Source: Anaerolineaceae bacterium
GTDB lineage: Bacteria; Chloroflexota; Anaerolineae; Anaerolineales; Anaerolineaceae
Direction of reading: 5' to 3'
Assembly: GCA_002702705.1 (NCBI GenBank)
Contig: PABH01000049.1
Location: 62,001 to 126,000 of the forward strand
DNA length: 64,000 nt
The notes beneath the pieces are model-generated. The model saw only the letters and a program-made list of their open reading frames with translations. It made no database searches and was not told where the DNA came from. This document shows positions 17,401-27,700 of this stretch, one piece after another (within the stretch, counting starts at the first letter, position 1; every line of letters starts with the position of its first letter). The position numbers were made by a program, and so were the translations under genes.

Positions 17401-19024
17401 AAAAGGAGATTTGTTTGATATTCGTTTTTATTGGGATGATACCAATTTTGAAGCTGGTGATTATTGGTACGGTGTCTTCAGTTTAGGTGCCGATGCCGGT
17501 AATCCGGGCAATATCGGGCAAATCCCAGTAGATTTTCATCGTTTGGCTGATGATGTGACCAAAACGGGTGCAACACAAGCAGCACCTGGTGACGAAGTAA
17601 CGTTCACCATTACAATCCAACCCAATGTGTCTGGTGAAGATTTGATTTATACGATCAGTGATGTGATTCCGGATGGTTTGGAATTGGTTCCGGGTTCCGT
17701 AACTGGTGGTGCAAGTGCTGTCGGTAACCGTATTTATTGGTCCGGTATCATGAAAGGCACTTCAGTTTATGTACTCTCAACAAATGCAGATGATGCTATG
17801 TGTGATACCCCATTCGGTGGTTATGTTGATTTGGAAGGATTTGGTATAACCGTAAATCAACCTGACATTGAAGGTGATACAGATGTTTGGGAGATACCGG
17901 CTCTTGGTGATCCATTCTACTTCTTTGGCGATGCCTATGATTCTGTAGGCTTTAGTGATGACGGCTTCCTGATCTATGATCCTGCCAATAATTATGGTGG
18001 TGCTCCTTGGAATCCACAGGCGTTGCCAGATCCGGATGCCCCCAATAATGTTGCTGCTTTCTTGTGGCAGGATATGGAAATTGCTTATGACGCAGCCACA
18101 AATCAGGGTGTTACAATTGCTAACTTAACTTCAGGTGGTGTACCATCTGCAAGATTGATTGAGTATGATGATATCTATCTCTATGGTGATCCAACATCAA
18201 CCTTTGATCTGGAAGCCTTTGTGTACTATGGTGTTGATGATACCCCAGGTGCTTACGAGATGATCTTTGCTTATGATAATCTTGTTGGTGATATGAGTGT
18301 GGCAACCATTGGACTAGAAAATGCTTTAGCTAATGAAGCCTATACTTTATTAAACGCTGGTGATGCCTCAACAGTTATTTCAGATGGTTCCGTTGTTTGT
18401 GTAGATTTTTCTGGTCCGACAACGCCGTATGAAATTACATATCGAGCGGTTGTAACTGGTGAAGTTGGTGATACAATCACCAATGTTGTTGATCATTCCG
18501 TTTTTGCAATTGGTTATCAATCTGATCAGGCAAGCATGGATTTGGATGTGATCGATTATGGTGATTTAACCACAACTTTAGCTGGTCCTTACAGAGCTTT
18601 TGAAGAAGCACCCTTCAGTGTAACAATTGAAAATCCAGTTACTGGTGGAATGTACCCCCATGCACAACTGCAATATCGTATCAAAGATATCGATTTGGAC
18701 TATATTGTTTCTTTTGAATATGAAGAATTTGCTGTAGCTGATTTAGGCTTAGAGCCAAAAGCCCCAGCAATGTGGGTTGATGTGCCAATGTTCCAGGACG
18801 GTGATGATGTCGTCGGTTATATTGGATTGGAAAACGGATATCCAGTTTATCCAGATTATAACGAGACGATTAACCTACGCATTGTTATTGCTGCGCACGG
18901 TGAGTATGAATTTGATTTCCAATTAGTTGATTTGGATGAAACGATTCCTGTTGATTACATCGCAGAAGTCAGTCAATCCGCCTTCTTTACTGGACATATT
19001 TTCATGCCTCTCATCTTCAAATAA
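14474..19024 (+). CDS. Secreted subtilisin-like (S8) serine protease with PA domain and beta-sandwich domains
   Basis: A 1516-residue exported protease. A signal peptide (ends VSA near 25) is followed by an I9-type propeptide (about 60-180) and an S8 domain with Asp208 (VGIIDSGINF), His283 (GGHGSHTAS) and Ser614 (SGTSMSSPHTAG), the intact triad. A PA domain (about 430-550) is inserted before the Ser, as in lactocepin-like cell-envelope proteases. Then come Fn3-like and DUF11-like domains (near 1030-1085) and acidic beta-rich modules. The last residues are IFMPLIFK, a tail also seen on the other giant proteins. The start at 14474 has GGAGG ten bases upstream. Role: extracellular protein degradation. 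Followed by a strong terminator. Confidence 0.93.
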   Translation: MKKNIFKIFALLMILAMVVAPVSATPTAKGVGPDDLSPVDPSEVVARHPYPDGVDKAIKDGNGPARFIIQLEDAPLAVYDGSLDGLKATSPSVTGAAKLDVKSPESKAYLSYLSTKQINTVKSMESVLGRSIKVAFQYQVGLNGFAVELSPEELEVVVRQVSGIVSVEREKIQQLDTDVGPTFIGAPAIWNDSTDATKGENMLVGIIDSGINFDHPSFAEVGPVDGYVHENPLGADTFLGVCDPTNTDQYDASYVCNNKLIGAYSYVTTDSYELYTPEDSGGHGSHTASTVAGNVVEATMEKPTLDETQTISGVAPHANIIAYDVCYEDSGDGGCGGAAINAAIEQAIIDGVDVINFSISGGADPYGESTEQLFLSATNAGVFVSTSAGNNGPDPETTGHRSPWLMSTAASTHNRTYINGLVDMTGGDTAAPADIEGKGFTSGVGPLPIVYAGDYGNALCLGPEDSGAFNTGTDFTGQIVVCDRGTSARVRKAEVVAALGAEGYVLANDSASADALVGDAYVIPGVHITYDDGVVLKAWMASGTGHTATVLGATRDTSASNGNIMADFSSRGPNGTIDVLKPDVTAPGVDIWAAVNSPVPGVGNPEYDFYSGTSMSSPHTAGAATLLMSLHPDWTPMEIKSALMLTAVNPGILKEDATTPGDAFDFGAGLIQVDLATKAGLVMDESTADFLAANPADGGNPQDLNLASVYNSLCLSECSWTRTVTNALDVETDWTTNVVEPTGVTISVLPATFTLAAGESQTLTITANVDSATVGDWYFGDVQFTEDSSLAPASHIPLAVKPSSGVLPEKLTINTRRDAGSKLVEDLQAIEITDFTAEYFGLAKGAVSAFSLAEDPTNGAIYDDLSQVFYTTVVVGADAVRLVAEITDTLSQDMDLFVGLDTGDGIPQESEEVCRSATGAVFEYCDIMDPVAGTYWVLAQNWTSSDVGVEDDIEMVVGVVTSDQNNMQVTGPDTVAKGDLFDIRFYWDDTNFEAGDYWYGVFSLGADAGNPGNIGQIPVDFHRLADDVTKTGATQAAPGDEVTFTITIQPNVSGEDLIYTISDVIPDGLELVPGSVTGGASAVGNRIYWSGIMKGTSVYVLSTNADDAMCDTPFGGYVDLEGFGITVNQPDIEGDTDVWEIPALGDPFYFFGDAYDSVGFSDDGFLIYDPANNYGGAPWNPQALPDPDAPNNVAAFLWQDMEIAYDAATNQGVTIANLTSGGVPSARLIEYDDIYLYGDPTSTFDLEAFVYYGVDDTPGAYEMIFAYDNLVGDMSVATIGLENALANEAYTLLNAGDASTVISDGSVVCVDFSGPTTPYEITYRAVVTGEVGDTITNVVDHSVFAIGYQSDQASMDLDVIDYGDLTTTLAGPYRAFEEAPFSVTIENPVTGGMYPHAQLQYRIKDIDLDYIVSFEYEEFAVADLGLEPKAPAMWVDVPMFQDGDDVVGYIGLENGYPVYPDYNETINLRIVIAAHGEYEFDFQLVDLDETIPVDYIAEVSQSAFFTGHIFMPLIFK

Positions 19025-19045
19025 ACACTTAACCTAGTTCCACAG

Positions 19046-19082
19046 CAGGTGAGCCCGTAACAGGTGCTCACCTGTTTTTTTT
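19046..19082 (+). terminator. Terminator of the subtilase gene
   Basis: CAGGTGAGC and GCTCACCTG form a 9-bp stem followed directly by eight T. Confidence 0.88.
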
Positions 19083-19083
19083 C

Positions 19084-19112
19084 TTGACCTGGCCCCTGGA
19101 TAAATCTATAAT
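19084..19112 (+). promoter_or_regulatory. Promoter of the 19149 secreted protein
   Basis: TTGACC (19084-19089), 17 bp, TATAAT (19107-19112). It starts two bases after the T-run of the preceding terminator, so the two giant genes are separate units. Confidence 0.75.
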
Positions 19113-19148
19113 TTTTAGACAAATGATATCCAGTATGGAGGCGGCAGT

Positions 19149-22100
19149 TTGGTTAAAAAAATGGGTTTGTTGATTTTTGGAATCGTATTTCTTTTTCTGC
19201 TGGGGCAAACACAGGCAGCCGCTCAGTACGGAGCCCAACCCCTGCCGGTAATCCGCTATGCCAACCGCCACGACACATCCTCTCCACTGCTTCAAATGGC
19301 ACAGCAAATGGCAGCCCAACCGGATTTGGCTTCACCCACCGTTTTACCTAAATTTCAGCTGCCGCTTTCCACTAGCGAGGACAACAAATCATCCCTGGAT
19401 GCAGCCTTGCAGTCCGTGGTGTATGATGCCGGAATGCCTGTTCCGCTCACCAATTTTAATGGGTTGAGCAACGTGAACGGGGTGCTGCCGCCTGATACAC
19501 AGGGTGATATCGGGTATGATCCGCTCACCGGAACAAAGTACTACGTGCAGTGGGTTAACCTCTCCTTCCAAATTTGGGATGTGACCAATCCGAGCAACCC
19601 GAACGCTTTGGTGGGTCCGGTGAACGGCAATGCCTTGTGGAGTGGTTTTGGCGGGGCTTGTGAAACCATCAATGATGGTGACCCGATTACCCTGTTTGAC
19701 CCGCTGGCCAAACGTTGGATGATGAGCCAATTTGCCTTGCCTTATTACCCCTCCGGGCCGTTTTACCAGTGTATCGCCATTTCCCAAACCGCCGACCCAA
19801 CCGGTGCCTGGTACCGGTATGCTTTTGTGGTGCACGAAACCAAAATGAACGATTATCCGAAGTTCGGCGTCTGGCCGGATGCGTATTATATGAGTGTGAA
19901 CCAATTCCAAAATTCCAGCTGGGCTGGGGCCGGGGTGGTTGCATTTGAACGCGAAAAAATGCTTTCCGGGCAGCAAGCCCGGATGGTGTATTTTGACCTG
20001 TATGCCGTTAATCCCAATATCGGTGGTTTATTACCGGCGGATTTGGATGGTTTAACTTCGCCGCCGGAAGGGCTGCCGGGTTTGTTTGCCTCGGTGGATG
20101 ACGCAAGTGGGATTGGTCCCCTCGATTCGATCCGTTTGTGGGAGTTTGATGTGGATTGGGCAACACCGCAAAATGCCAGTTTTGGTAACCCTTCGGGGAG
20201 TGATCGGGCGATTGCCAATGCCTACTTACCTGTTACCTCATTTAACCTGATGCCCAGTATATATTATGCCGTTCCGCAGTTCAACACTACCGTTAAATTA
20301 GATCACATCGGTGACCGGGCCATGTACCGCCTGGTATATCGTAATTTTGGCGATTACCAATCCCTCGTCTTTAATCACACGGTCAAAGCGGACGGTACCG
20401 ATCGTGCCGGAGTGCGCTGGTATGAACTGCGTAACAGCGGAACAACGTGGACGATTCACCAACAAAGCACTTTTGCACCGCCAGACGACTTATACCGCTG
20501 GATGGGTTCAGTGGCAATGGACCACGATGGTAATCTGGCCTTGGGTTATTCCCTGTCGGGCACTACGCGGTATCCCTCGATTGCGGCTACTGGAAGGTTG
20601 TCAGCCGATCCTTTGGGTGAGATGACTCTCGGGGAAACAATTTTAATGGAGGGAGGAGGGTACCAGGCCCATTCTGCCGCGCGTTGGGGGGATTACAGTA
20701 TGATGGCGGTTGACCCTCTGGATGACTGCACCTTTTGGTATACCAATGAATATCTGCCAGTATCCAGCTCTACCGGATGGGTAACCCGGATCAGCGCTTT
20801 TCGATACCCAACCTGCAACAGCGGCCCATCCGGTGAAATTCAAGGCGTAATTCGTGATGTAAATACAGGAACATCAATTTCCGGCGCTGTGGTTCAGGTT
20901 GGTAGTTATCAAACGGTGAGCGGCAGCGAAGGAAATTATGTTTTGGCTGTACCGGTTGGAACCTATCAGGTTGATGTAAGCAAAGAGGGGTATCAGCCGG
21001 AAACGGTAACAGGAGTGGTGGTTAGTGATGGGGCCGTAACGACCCTGGACATTGATTTAACCGTTTTGCCCACGGTTTTGATGCATGGTCTTGTTTTTGA
21101 TGGCAGCGGTCATGGCTGGCCTTTATATGCCAAAATCACGGTTTCCAGCAGCCAGAGTGATCAGGTTATTTATACCGACCCATTTACGGGGATGTACCAG
21201 ATTTCTTTATATCAAGGCCAATCCTACACCTTTATGGTGGAAGCAGTTTTGCCAGGGTACCAGCCGCTGATTTTTGATCGAACGTATTCCACAACTGATC
21301 AACAAGAAGATATCAGTTTATCCATAAACCAACAAATCTGTTCCGCACCCGGTTATGGTTGGGCTGGTGGCCTGGCAGAAAGTTTTGATTACCCGACCAT
21401 ACCGGATGGCTGGCAGGTGACAGATAACGCTGGCACTGGTGCGGTGTGGACATTTTCGCCCACTCGAGACAATCTCACCGGCGGCAGTGGTAATTTTGTG
21501 ATCGCTGACAGTGATAGCGCCGGTTTTGTAAACATGGATACCAGTCTGGTTTCACCCAGTGTCGATTTAAGCGGGGTTAACGAGGTTGTACTCAGTTTTA
21601 AGACGGATTATTATCATTTTTCGGTGAATGAGTTTGCAAGAGTAGAACTTTCGATTCAACATAACGATTGGGAAACCATCTGGGAAAAATCGGGCGGCAG
21701 TTACCGCGGACCGGTGACGGAGACGATTGATATTTCCGCCACTGCGGCCAATCAATCGGATGTGCGGTTGCGTTTCCATTACGGTGGGGCTTATTTTTCC
21801 TGGTTTTGGCAAATTGATGATGTTTATATGGCATCCGAGTGTGAGATCATTCCGGGCGGGATGGCAGCGGGTTTGATCTATCAGGCGGATACACTTGATC
21901 CGTTGGATGGTGTTCAGGTGGTGAACGAAGCGGGTTTAATCACCAGCAGCTTCACCGATACCGAAGATCCGTTAACCGCCGGTGTTTATTTCTTGTTCCA
22001 GCCTATGGAAGGGGTTTCCGAATCACATGATTACACGGCGTTGGGTGATACAGTTTACCCTGATTTGCAGCAGTCACTGCTTGTTTTGGCAGATCAAGTG

Positions 22101-23324
22101 AACCGGCTGGATTTTCCTTTGGGTGGCGGTTTATTAACAGTAACCCCGCAGGAGCTTTTTGTTTCCATCACTTCCGATACCATCCACCAAGAAACTTTGG
22201 AATTCCTTAACAGCGGCTCCACACCGGTGACGGTCAACCTGGGTTCAACGCTAGCGGATTCGGTTTATCAAAGTGCGGTTATAGAAGAGCCCCACAACAT
22301 CGTGAAACCATTCAAACAAGCAGCCCTGACCACCGAAAAATTAAAATTGGAGGCTGGCCCGGTTTACCCACCTTACGGTTTCGTTTCTCTTTTATCCGAA
22401 TGGCATTCCGGGTTAAAACAAGCCTGGGCGGTTTTGCCAAATGAAAATCAAGTGTGGGTAACCAGCCCGGGTGAGGGTTGGATGGGTAGTAATGCTTTGT
22501 TTTCTTATGATCATAACCAAACTTTGCCATCTTCCCGTCTCAACTTTAGCTGGCAGCCGCTGTATGGCCCGGCTGACCTGGCCTGGGATCAAAACCACCA
22601 AACGGCCTGGATGATGAACATCCATGATTCCAACCAATATTGCATTTACGCGATTAACCTGCAAACCGGCCAAACGGGTGAAATGATCTGCCCCAACAAC
22701 AATGGTTTTGCGAATGCCCAGCGCGGTTTGGCGTATGATCCGGTCAGTGATACCTTTTTCGCTGGCGGCTGGAATGACGGCATGTTGTACCGGTTCAACC
22801 GCCAAGGCGAAATTCTACAGGCGGTGTGGTTACAGCAGCCCATATCAGGCCTGGCGTATCATCCGGTTACCAAAAAATTATTTGCTATCACCAATGAGGC
22901 CAGCACCCGACTGCTGGTGTTTGATACCGAATCCGGAATCGCCCCGCTGGGTGAAATGGATTTAAGCGGTGTACTTTCTCCTTACGGCGGTGCAGGCCTT
23001 GAAATTGATTGTGACGGCATGTTGTGGGCGGTAGATCAGTCGGATGGACGGGTGATTCAATTGGATGTGGGCGAACCAGCGTCCGTTTGTTCCGTTTTGG
23101 ATGTTGGGTGGTTATCGTTTGTCCCCCAAACCTTTTCTGTGGCAGCAAACAGCCAAACCACAGCATCAGTCCAGTTTAATACCAGTGGTATGGCCCCAGG
23201 AATTTATCATGCTCGCATTCAAATTGGCGAAGACACCCCTTATATGGTAGATGATGTATCGGTAAATCTGATTGTGGATGCCCATTTAATAAATTGGATC
23301 TATTTGCCACTGATTGTGCGATAG
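19149..23324 (+). CDS. Giant secreted multidomain surface protein
   Basis: A 1391-residue exported protein. The TTG start is chosen because GGAGG lies seven bases before it and the next ATG is too far. A signal peptide (1-25) leads to an N-terminal domain of about 500 residues containing PPDTQGDIGYD and YVQWVNLSFQIWD, a pattern I know from many uncharacterised secreted bacterial proteins. Then follow a carboxypeptidase-regulatory-like domain (about 564-637), a choice-of-anchor-J/MAM-like jelly roll (about 737-893, ending WQIDDVYM), a second regulatory-like domain and a propeller-like region (about 1060-1330). The last residues are WIYLPLIVR. No catalytic motif was found; adhesion or polymer binding is inferred. 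It has its own promoter. Confidence 0.85.
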   Translation: MVKKMGLLIFGIVFLFLLGQTQAAAQYGAQPLPVIRYANRHDTSSPLLQMAQQMAAQPDLASPTVLPKFQLPLSTSEDNKSSLDAALQSVVYDAGMPVPLTNFNGLSNVNGVLPPDTQGDIGYDPLTGTKYYVQWVNLSFQIWDVTNPSNPNALVGPVNGNALWSGFGGACETINDGDPITLFDPLAKRWMMSQFALPYYPSGPFYQCIAISQTADPTGAWYRYAFVVHETKMNDYPKFGVWPDAYYMSVNQFQNSSWAGAGVVAFEREKMLSGQQARMVYFDLYAVNPNIGGLLPADLDGLTSPPEGLPGLFASVDDASGIGPLDSIRLWEFDVDWATPQNASFGNPSGSDRAIANAYLPVTSFNLMPSIYYAVPQFNTTVKLDHIGDRAMYRLVYRNFGDYQSLVFNHTVKADGTDRAGVRWYELRNSGTTWTIHQQSTFAPPDDLYRWMGSVAMDHDGNLALGYSLSGTTRYPSIAATGRLSADPLGEMTLGETILMEGGGYQAHSAARWGDYSMMAVDPLDDCTFWYTNEYLPVSSSTGWVTRISAFRYPTCNSGPSGEIQGVIRDVNTGTSISGAVVQVGSYQTVSGSEGNYVLAVPVGTYQVDVSKEGYQPETVTGVVVSDGAVTTLDIDLTVLPTVLMHGLVFDGSGHGWPLYAKITVSSSQSDQVIYTDPFTGMYQISLYQGQSYTFMVEAVLPGYQPLIFDRTYSTTDQQEDISLSINQQICSAPGYGWAGGLAESFDYPTIPDGWQVTDNAGTGAVWTFSPTRDNLTGGSGNFVIADSDSAGFVNMDTSLVSPSVDLSGVNEVVLSFKTDYYHFSVNEFARVELSIQHNDWETIWEKSGGSYRGPVTETIDISATAANQSDVRLRFHYGGAYFSWFWQIDDVYMASECEIIPGGMAAGLIYQADTLDPLDGVQVVNEAGLITSSFTDTEDPLTAGVYFLFQPMEGVSESHDYTALGDTVYPDLQQSLLVLADQVNRLDFPLGGGLLTVTPQELFVSITSDTIHQETLEFLNSGSTPVTVNLGSTLADSVYQSAVIEEPHNIVKPFKQAALTTEKLKLEAGPVYPPYGFVSLLSEWHSGLKQAWAVLPNENQVWVTSPGEGWMGSNALFSYDHNQTLPSSRLNFSWQPLYGPADLAWDQNHQTAWMMNIHDSNQYCIYAINLQTGQTGEMICPNNNGFANAQRGLAYDPVSDTFFAGGWNDGMLYRFNRQGEILQAVWLQQPISGLAYHPVTKKLFAITNEASTRLLVFDTESGIAPLGEMDLSGVLSPYGGAGLEIDCDGMLWAVDQSDGRVIQLDVGEPASVCSVLDVGWLSFVPQTFSVAANSQTTASVQFNTSGMAPGIYHARIQIGEDTPYMVDDVSVNLIVDAHLINWIYLPLIVR

Positions 23325-23668
23325 AATAACGTTAAATCAGGGGTAACTTTTTTGTCTTCGTTACTAAGAAACCGTTTTTTGAAACGTGAGATTTTGGAAA
23401 ATAACCTGTAAAACAAGAGCCCGATCTCAATTGGCTCTTGAAAGAACAGAAACCAGCTTTACCCTACGGGTACAAGGTGCCCTACGGGTACAAGGTCTGC
23501 GATATCCCTGTCCGCGAGAGTCCCCGACCTCGAGATTTTTGGATAAAAGGATAATCAGTGGGCGAATGTTGCCAGATTAACAGCGTATTTTATTTGCAAG
23601 GATGTAGCTCGAGGTCTGCTCTTTCCGCTTTGGGTGAAAATTAACCACGGAAATGAACAAAGAGCAAG
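23325..23668. other. Intergenic region with hairpin and short repeats
   Basis: 344 bp. It holds a hairpin with arms CAAGAGCC / GGCTCTTG (about 23412-23441), possibly a terminator though no T-run follows, an 18-bp direct duplication of CCCTACGGGTACAAGGT (23462-23496), and a CTCGAGGTCTGCTCTTT sequence (23608-23624) shared with 13986 and 30577. No gene is supported. Confidence 0.55.
23462..23496 (+). repeat. Two direct copies of CCCTACGGGTACAAGGT
   Basis: Copies at 23462-23478 and 23480-23496 are identical and spaced by 18 bp; each contains the palindrome CCCTACGGG-like core. Confidence 0.85.
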
Positions 23669-24676
23669 TTAATTTACCCTGGGCCAGTGGTATAAGATAT
23701 TCTCGGTCAAAAGTCGTTGGTTCAGGTTGGCGTTCAATTGATCCAGTGCCATTTCCAACCGCTGCATCTGGGCCAGGGCTTCTTCTAGGGTGATCTGATT
23801 GGCCACCTGGCGGGTGAGTCCGTTAAACTGCACATAGGTCAGCGGCATTTCGGAACCACCGGCTGTCAGAAAAATGTCCCGCCATAGGTTTAACCAGGTG
23901 ATATAGATCGTACGCAGGTTTTCTTTTGTGTTTGACTTTTTGCGGCGGTCTGTGATTTTTTCAGCGTAATTAAAGCGGTCCTGGTTACCCTGCCGCAGCA
24001 GTTCAAAACTATCTTCCAGCCAGATATGCAGCTGTTCCAGCGATTCGGGATCAACCATGTATTGGTGTGCCAACCCAATCCGTCCATTGGTAAGGTGGGC
24101 CAGCTCGAAGGCCAGGTCGGTCTCTACATGCCACAATTCTTGTAAGGTTTGGTAAAGGGTTTCGACTGGCATTGGACGCAGCCTTAAAATCTCACAACGG
24201 GAGACGATGGTCGGTAATAAATTCTCCACCGAGTCCACAGTCAAAAATAGAATCACCTTATCTGGCGCTTCTTCCAGCGTTTTTAAAAGTGCGTTTTGTG
24301 CACTGGCATTGGCTTCCTGAAAGTTTTTAAGGATGGCAATCCGGTATTTGGCCTCGTAAGGTGACAGTGATAAACTGCGTTGTAATTCCCGGATCTGATC
24401 CACCTTAATATTACTGCTGTCTTCTTCTGATTGAACAATTGATAGATCAGCCTGCTGCCCCTTTTCGATTTGTTTACACAGACGGCAGGTTCCGCAGGGT
24501 AAACCTGGTTCCGGCGGCTGGATGCAGTTGATGGCCTGTGCAAACCGGACCGCCAGGCTGCGCCTTCCGATACCCGGTGCACCGCTGAACAAATACGCAT
24601 GCCGGACGCTGTTTTGTTGAATATGTTTTTGAAGAATTTGGGCTGCCCATTCGTGCCCGATGATTTGCCAATCCAT
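23669..24676 (-). CDS. holB: DNA polymerase III delta' subunit
   Basis: A 335-residue clamp-loader subunit of the AAA+ fold. The N-terminus MDWQIIGHEWAAQILQKH is typical. The P-loop is GAPGIGRRS with Arg in place of the usual Lys, consistent with a delta' that does not hydrolyse ATP. A zinc module CGTCRLC follows (near 62-68, with an upstream Cys), then NALLKTLEEAP and the sensor-1-like STIVSRCE-type segment (TIVSRCEILRLRP). The start at 24676 matches family N-termini; an upstream in-frame ATG at 24712 would add 12 unusual residues. It helps to open and load the beta clamp at the replication fork. It lies alone between two giant secreted-protein genes. Confidence 0.9.
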   Translation of the reverse strand: MDWQIIGHEWAAQILQKHIQQNSVRHAYLFSGAPGIGRRSLAVRFAQAINCIQPPEPGLPCGTCRLCKQIEKGQQADLSIVQSEEDSSNIKVDQIRELQRSLSLSPYEAKYRIAILKNFQEANASAQNALLKTLEEAPDKVILFLTVDSVENLLPTIVSRCEILRLRPMPVETLYQTLQELWHVETDLAFELAHLTNGRIGLAHQYMVDPESLEQLHIWLEDSFELLRQGNQDRFNYAEKITDRRKKSNTKENLRTIYITWLNLWRDIFLTAGGSEMPLTYVQFNGLTRQVANQITLEEALAQMQRLEMALDQLNANLNQRLLTENILYHWPRVN

Positions 24677-24714
24677 GTTCAGAATTCTAGCGTAGAAGGG
24701 TGGTTTAATCAAAC

Positions 24715-24748
24715 AGAACCCGCCCAGTAAAATTACAGGACGGGTTCG
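24715..24748 (-). terminator. Hairpin after the repeat-protein gene
   Basis: Arms GAACCCG and CGGGTTC enclose GTAAAATTAC, itself self-complementary. On the minus strand it is followed by TTCTGTTTGATT, a weak T-tract. Confidence 0.55.
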
Positions 24749-24767
24749 TTTAAGGGGAAAGATGGAA

Positions 24768-27700
24768 TTAACGGAGAGTCATCGGTAAAAAGATGAAAAA
24801 GTTACCGGTGATTGGATCATTTTCTTCCACAGTGATTGTCACGATCACAATTTCACTAAATAGTTCACCATCGGAAGCGCGGTAGCTGAAAACGACCTCA
24901 CCGCTGTAATCGTTTGGCGCGGCATATTCAAAAGAACCATCCGTGTTTAACGTCAGGCTGCCAAACGCCGGAGAACTGCTGGTGATACTGGTAAGGGCAT
25001 CCCCGTCCACGTCCATGTCATTTTCAAGTACCCCCGGATCAGACACGGTTAATGTTTCCCCAGCTTTGACTGTATAAGATTCCGGACTCGCTTCCGGTGC
25101 GTCATTTAATGGCTGTACCGTGAACGTGATGACAGCCGCTTGGCTGGTGTCGATAGAATCGCTGGCAGTAAAGGTAATCGAATCGGAACCAAAATAATTG
25201 GGGTCGGGAGTATAGTGGTAACTTGTGTCCACCTGAGTCAGGCTGCCGTTAGTTGGTTGTTCGATTACTTCAAACAGCAATATATCATTTTCCACATCCG
25301 TTGCGGAGAGGTCAAACACCAGACTGCCATCTTCATCCAGCGTTAAATTCTGTGCAAGGGCAGTGGGGGCATCGTTGATGGAGTTAATTGTAATTGTTAG
25401 GCTGTGTCCCATGTTTTGGTCCACACCGCCGTTGGCTGTTCCACCATCATCAGACAGCAAAATCGAAAACTCAGCTGTCCCAAAAGCATTTTCCGCTGGG
25501 GTGAAGGTCAGGTTACCGCTGGATGAATCGATTTCAGGCAGTACATCAAATAAGTCTGCCCCTGTAGTAGCTTGGAGGGAGAAAGCCAGCGCCTGACCGG
25601 TTTCATTGGGCTTCCCGGCATGTATATCTGTTGCCCAGGCTGGTATGGTTACCTCTCCGGCGTCTTCATCGACCATAACCGCTTCACCAGGCGTAAAAAC
25701 TGGTGCGTCGTTAACAGGGGTTATCTCGATTTCGAAAGTTTGGATTGAAGATTGATTTTCACCGCCATTGGCCGTGCCCCCATCATCGGATAAAGTAACT
25801 TCAACAGTGGCGGTGCCAAAAGCCTGCGGAGCTGGTGTGAAAGTTAATGTTCCGTTTGTTTGGATGACGGGTTGTGTTTCAAACAATCCAGGCTGATCTA
25901 CAACCAATTGGAATTGCAGTGTTTGCCCGGATTCATTGTCCGGGCCGGCCGAAATATCCGCTGCCCAATTGGTTTCTATGAAGGCTGCGCTGTCTTCCAA
26001 AACGGTAAGATTACTCCCGGCTGAAAAACTGGGTTTGTCATTCACCGTGTTGATGGTGATTTGGATGGTATGGCTTTCACTGACATCCAAACCGCCGATA
26101 GCCGTGCCGCCATCATCTTGTATATATACGTCAAATTCGGCGAGACCAAAAGCATCCGGTGATGTTGTGAAGCTTAAATTTCCGGTTGCTGCATCGATAG
26201 CTGGTGTAACACTGAACAGGCTTGCACCCTGGGTGACAGATATTACAAAGTTAAGTTCCTGCCCATTTTCGAGGCTGTTCCCGGCTGTGAAGCCGGTTGC
26301 CCAATCCTCGATGGTGACCAGACCAGCATCTTCATTTATAGTGACATTTTCACCGGGAATAAAATCCGGGGCATCATTTATCGGGTTAATTTGGATGGTT
26401 AAATTGTGGGAAACACTGGTATCGACCCCACCTGACAAAGTGCCGCCGTCATCACTGAGTGTCACCGAGATGGTTGCTTCCCCAAACTGGTCTGCCGCTG
26501 GGGTAAAACTGAGGTCCCCGCTTGACGCATCAATCTCCGGCGCTGCACTGAAGAGATCACTGCCTGCGGTGACCAAAAGATGAAAGGTTAAGGCCTGATG
26601 ACTTTCATCTTCCGCACCGGAAAACATATCCGTTGCCCAGGCGGGAACCGTTTGTGGGCCGGCATCTTCATTGATGGTGATATTTTCGCCGCCTGTAAAA
26701 CAGGGTTGGTCATTAACAGCAGTAATTTGAATGGTCAGGTTGACAGACGATCTGGTATTGGCCCCATTGTTTTCAACACCGCCATCATCGGACAAGGTCA
26801 CTTCCAGCACTGCGGTTCCATTTTTGTCTGCAGCTGGTGTAAAAGTCAAATCACCGGTAGTGGAATTTATGGCAGGTGCCGTGGTAAACAAATCGCTGCC
26901 GGAGGTGAACGTCAGATCAAACAACAGGGTTTGCCCATTTTCATCCGGTGCACCTGGATCAATATCTGAAGCCCAGGCAGTTACGGTTTGGGCACCGGCG
27001 TCTTCATTCACTGTCACATCATCACCAGCGGTAAAGGTGGGTGCGTCATTGACTGGGTTGATCTGGATCGTTAATTCGTGCGAAATACTGGTGTTTTCCC
27101 CGCCACGTAGTACCCCGCCGTTATCGCTTAACACGACCGAAATGACGGCCGTCCCGTTTTTATCTGCGGCTGGTGTAAAGGTCAGATCACCGCTGGTTGC
27201 GTTGATGGTTGGTCCGGTGCTGAATAAATCACTGCCCGAGGTGATGGTCAGACCAAACGTTAATATTTGTTCGCTTTCGTTCTCTGCGCCGGGGTTTATC
27301 CCTGTCGCCCAGCCAGATACGGTTTGCACTCCGGCGTCTTCGTTTATCGTCACATCATCACCAGCGGTAAAGAAAGGCGCATCGTTAACCGCCTCTACCG
27401 TGATGGTAACCGTTGCGCTGCTGCTGTTTGCCTTGCCATCATTGGCGTAAAAAGTGAAAGAATCCTCACCGTAAAAATTAGTATCTGGTGTATACGACCA
27501 TTCATTGGCTGAATCCGTTGTGAGGGTACCGTGCTGTACGTCTTGATCCAGATGATAGGTTAACGGATCTTCTTCACCGTCCACCGCGCTGAGGGTGATG
27601 GAAAATGACGTATCTTCGTTGGTGGTGACAGTTTGACCGGAAGCAGTCGGTGCAGTGTTTACCGCCAAACCCAAGTTCTGATTATTGTTTACCAAACCAC

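Noticed and set aside
25363-27512. Several long plus-strand open frames opposite the cadherin-like repeats
   Set aside because: They mirror the repeated coding sequence of the real gene; their translations are low in complexity and lack binding sites.
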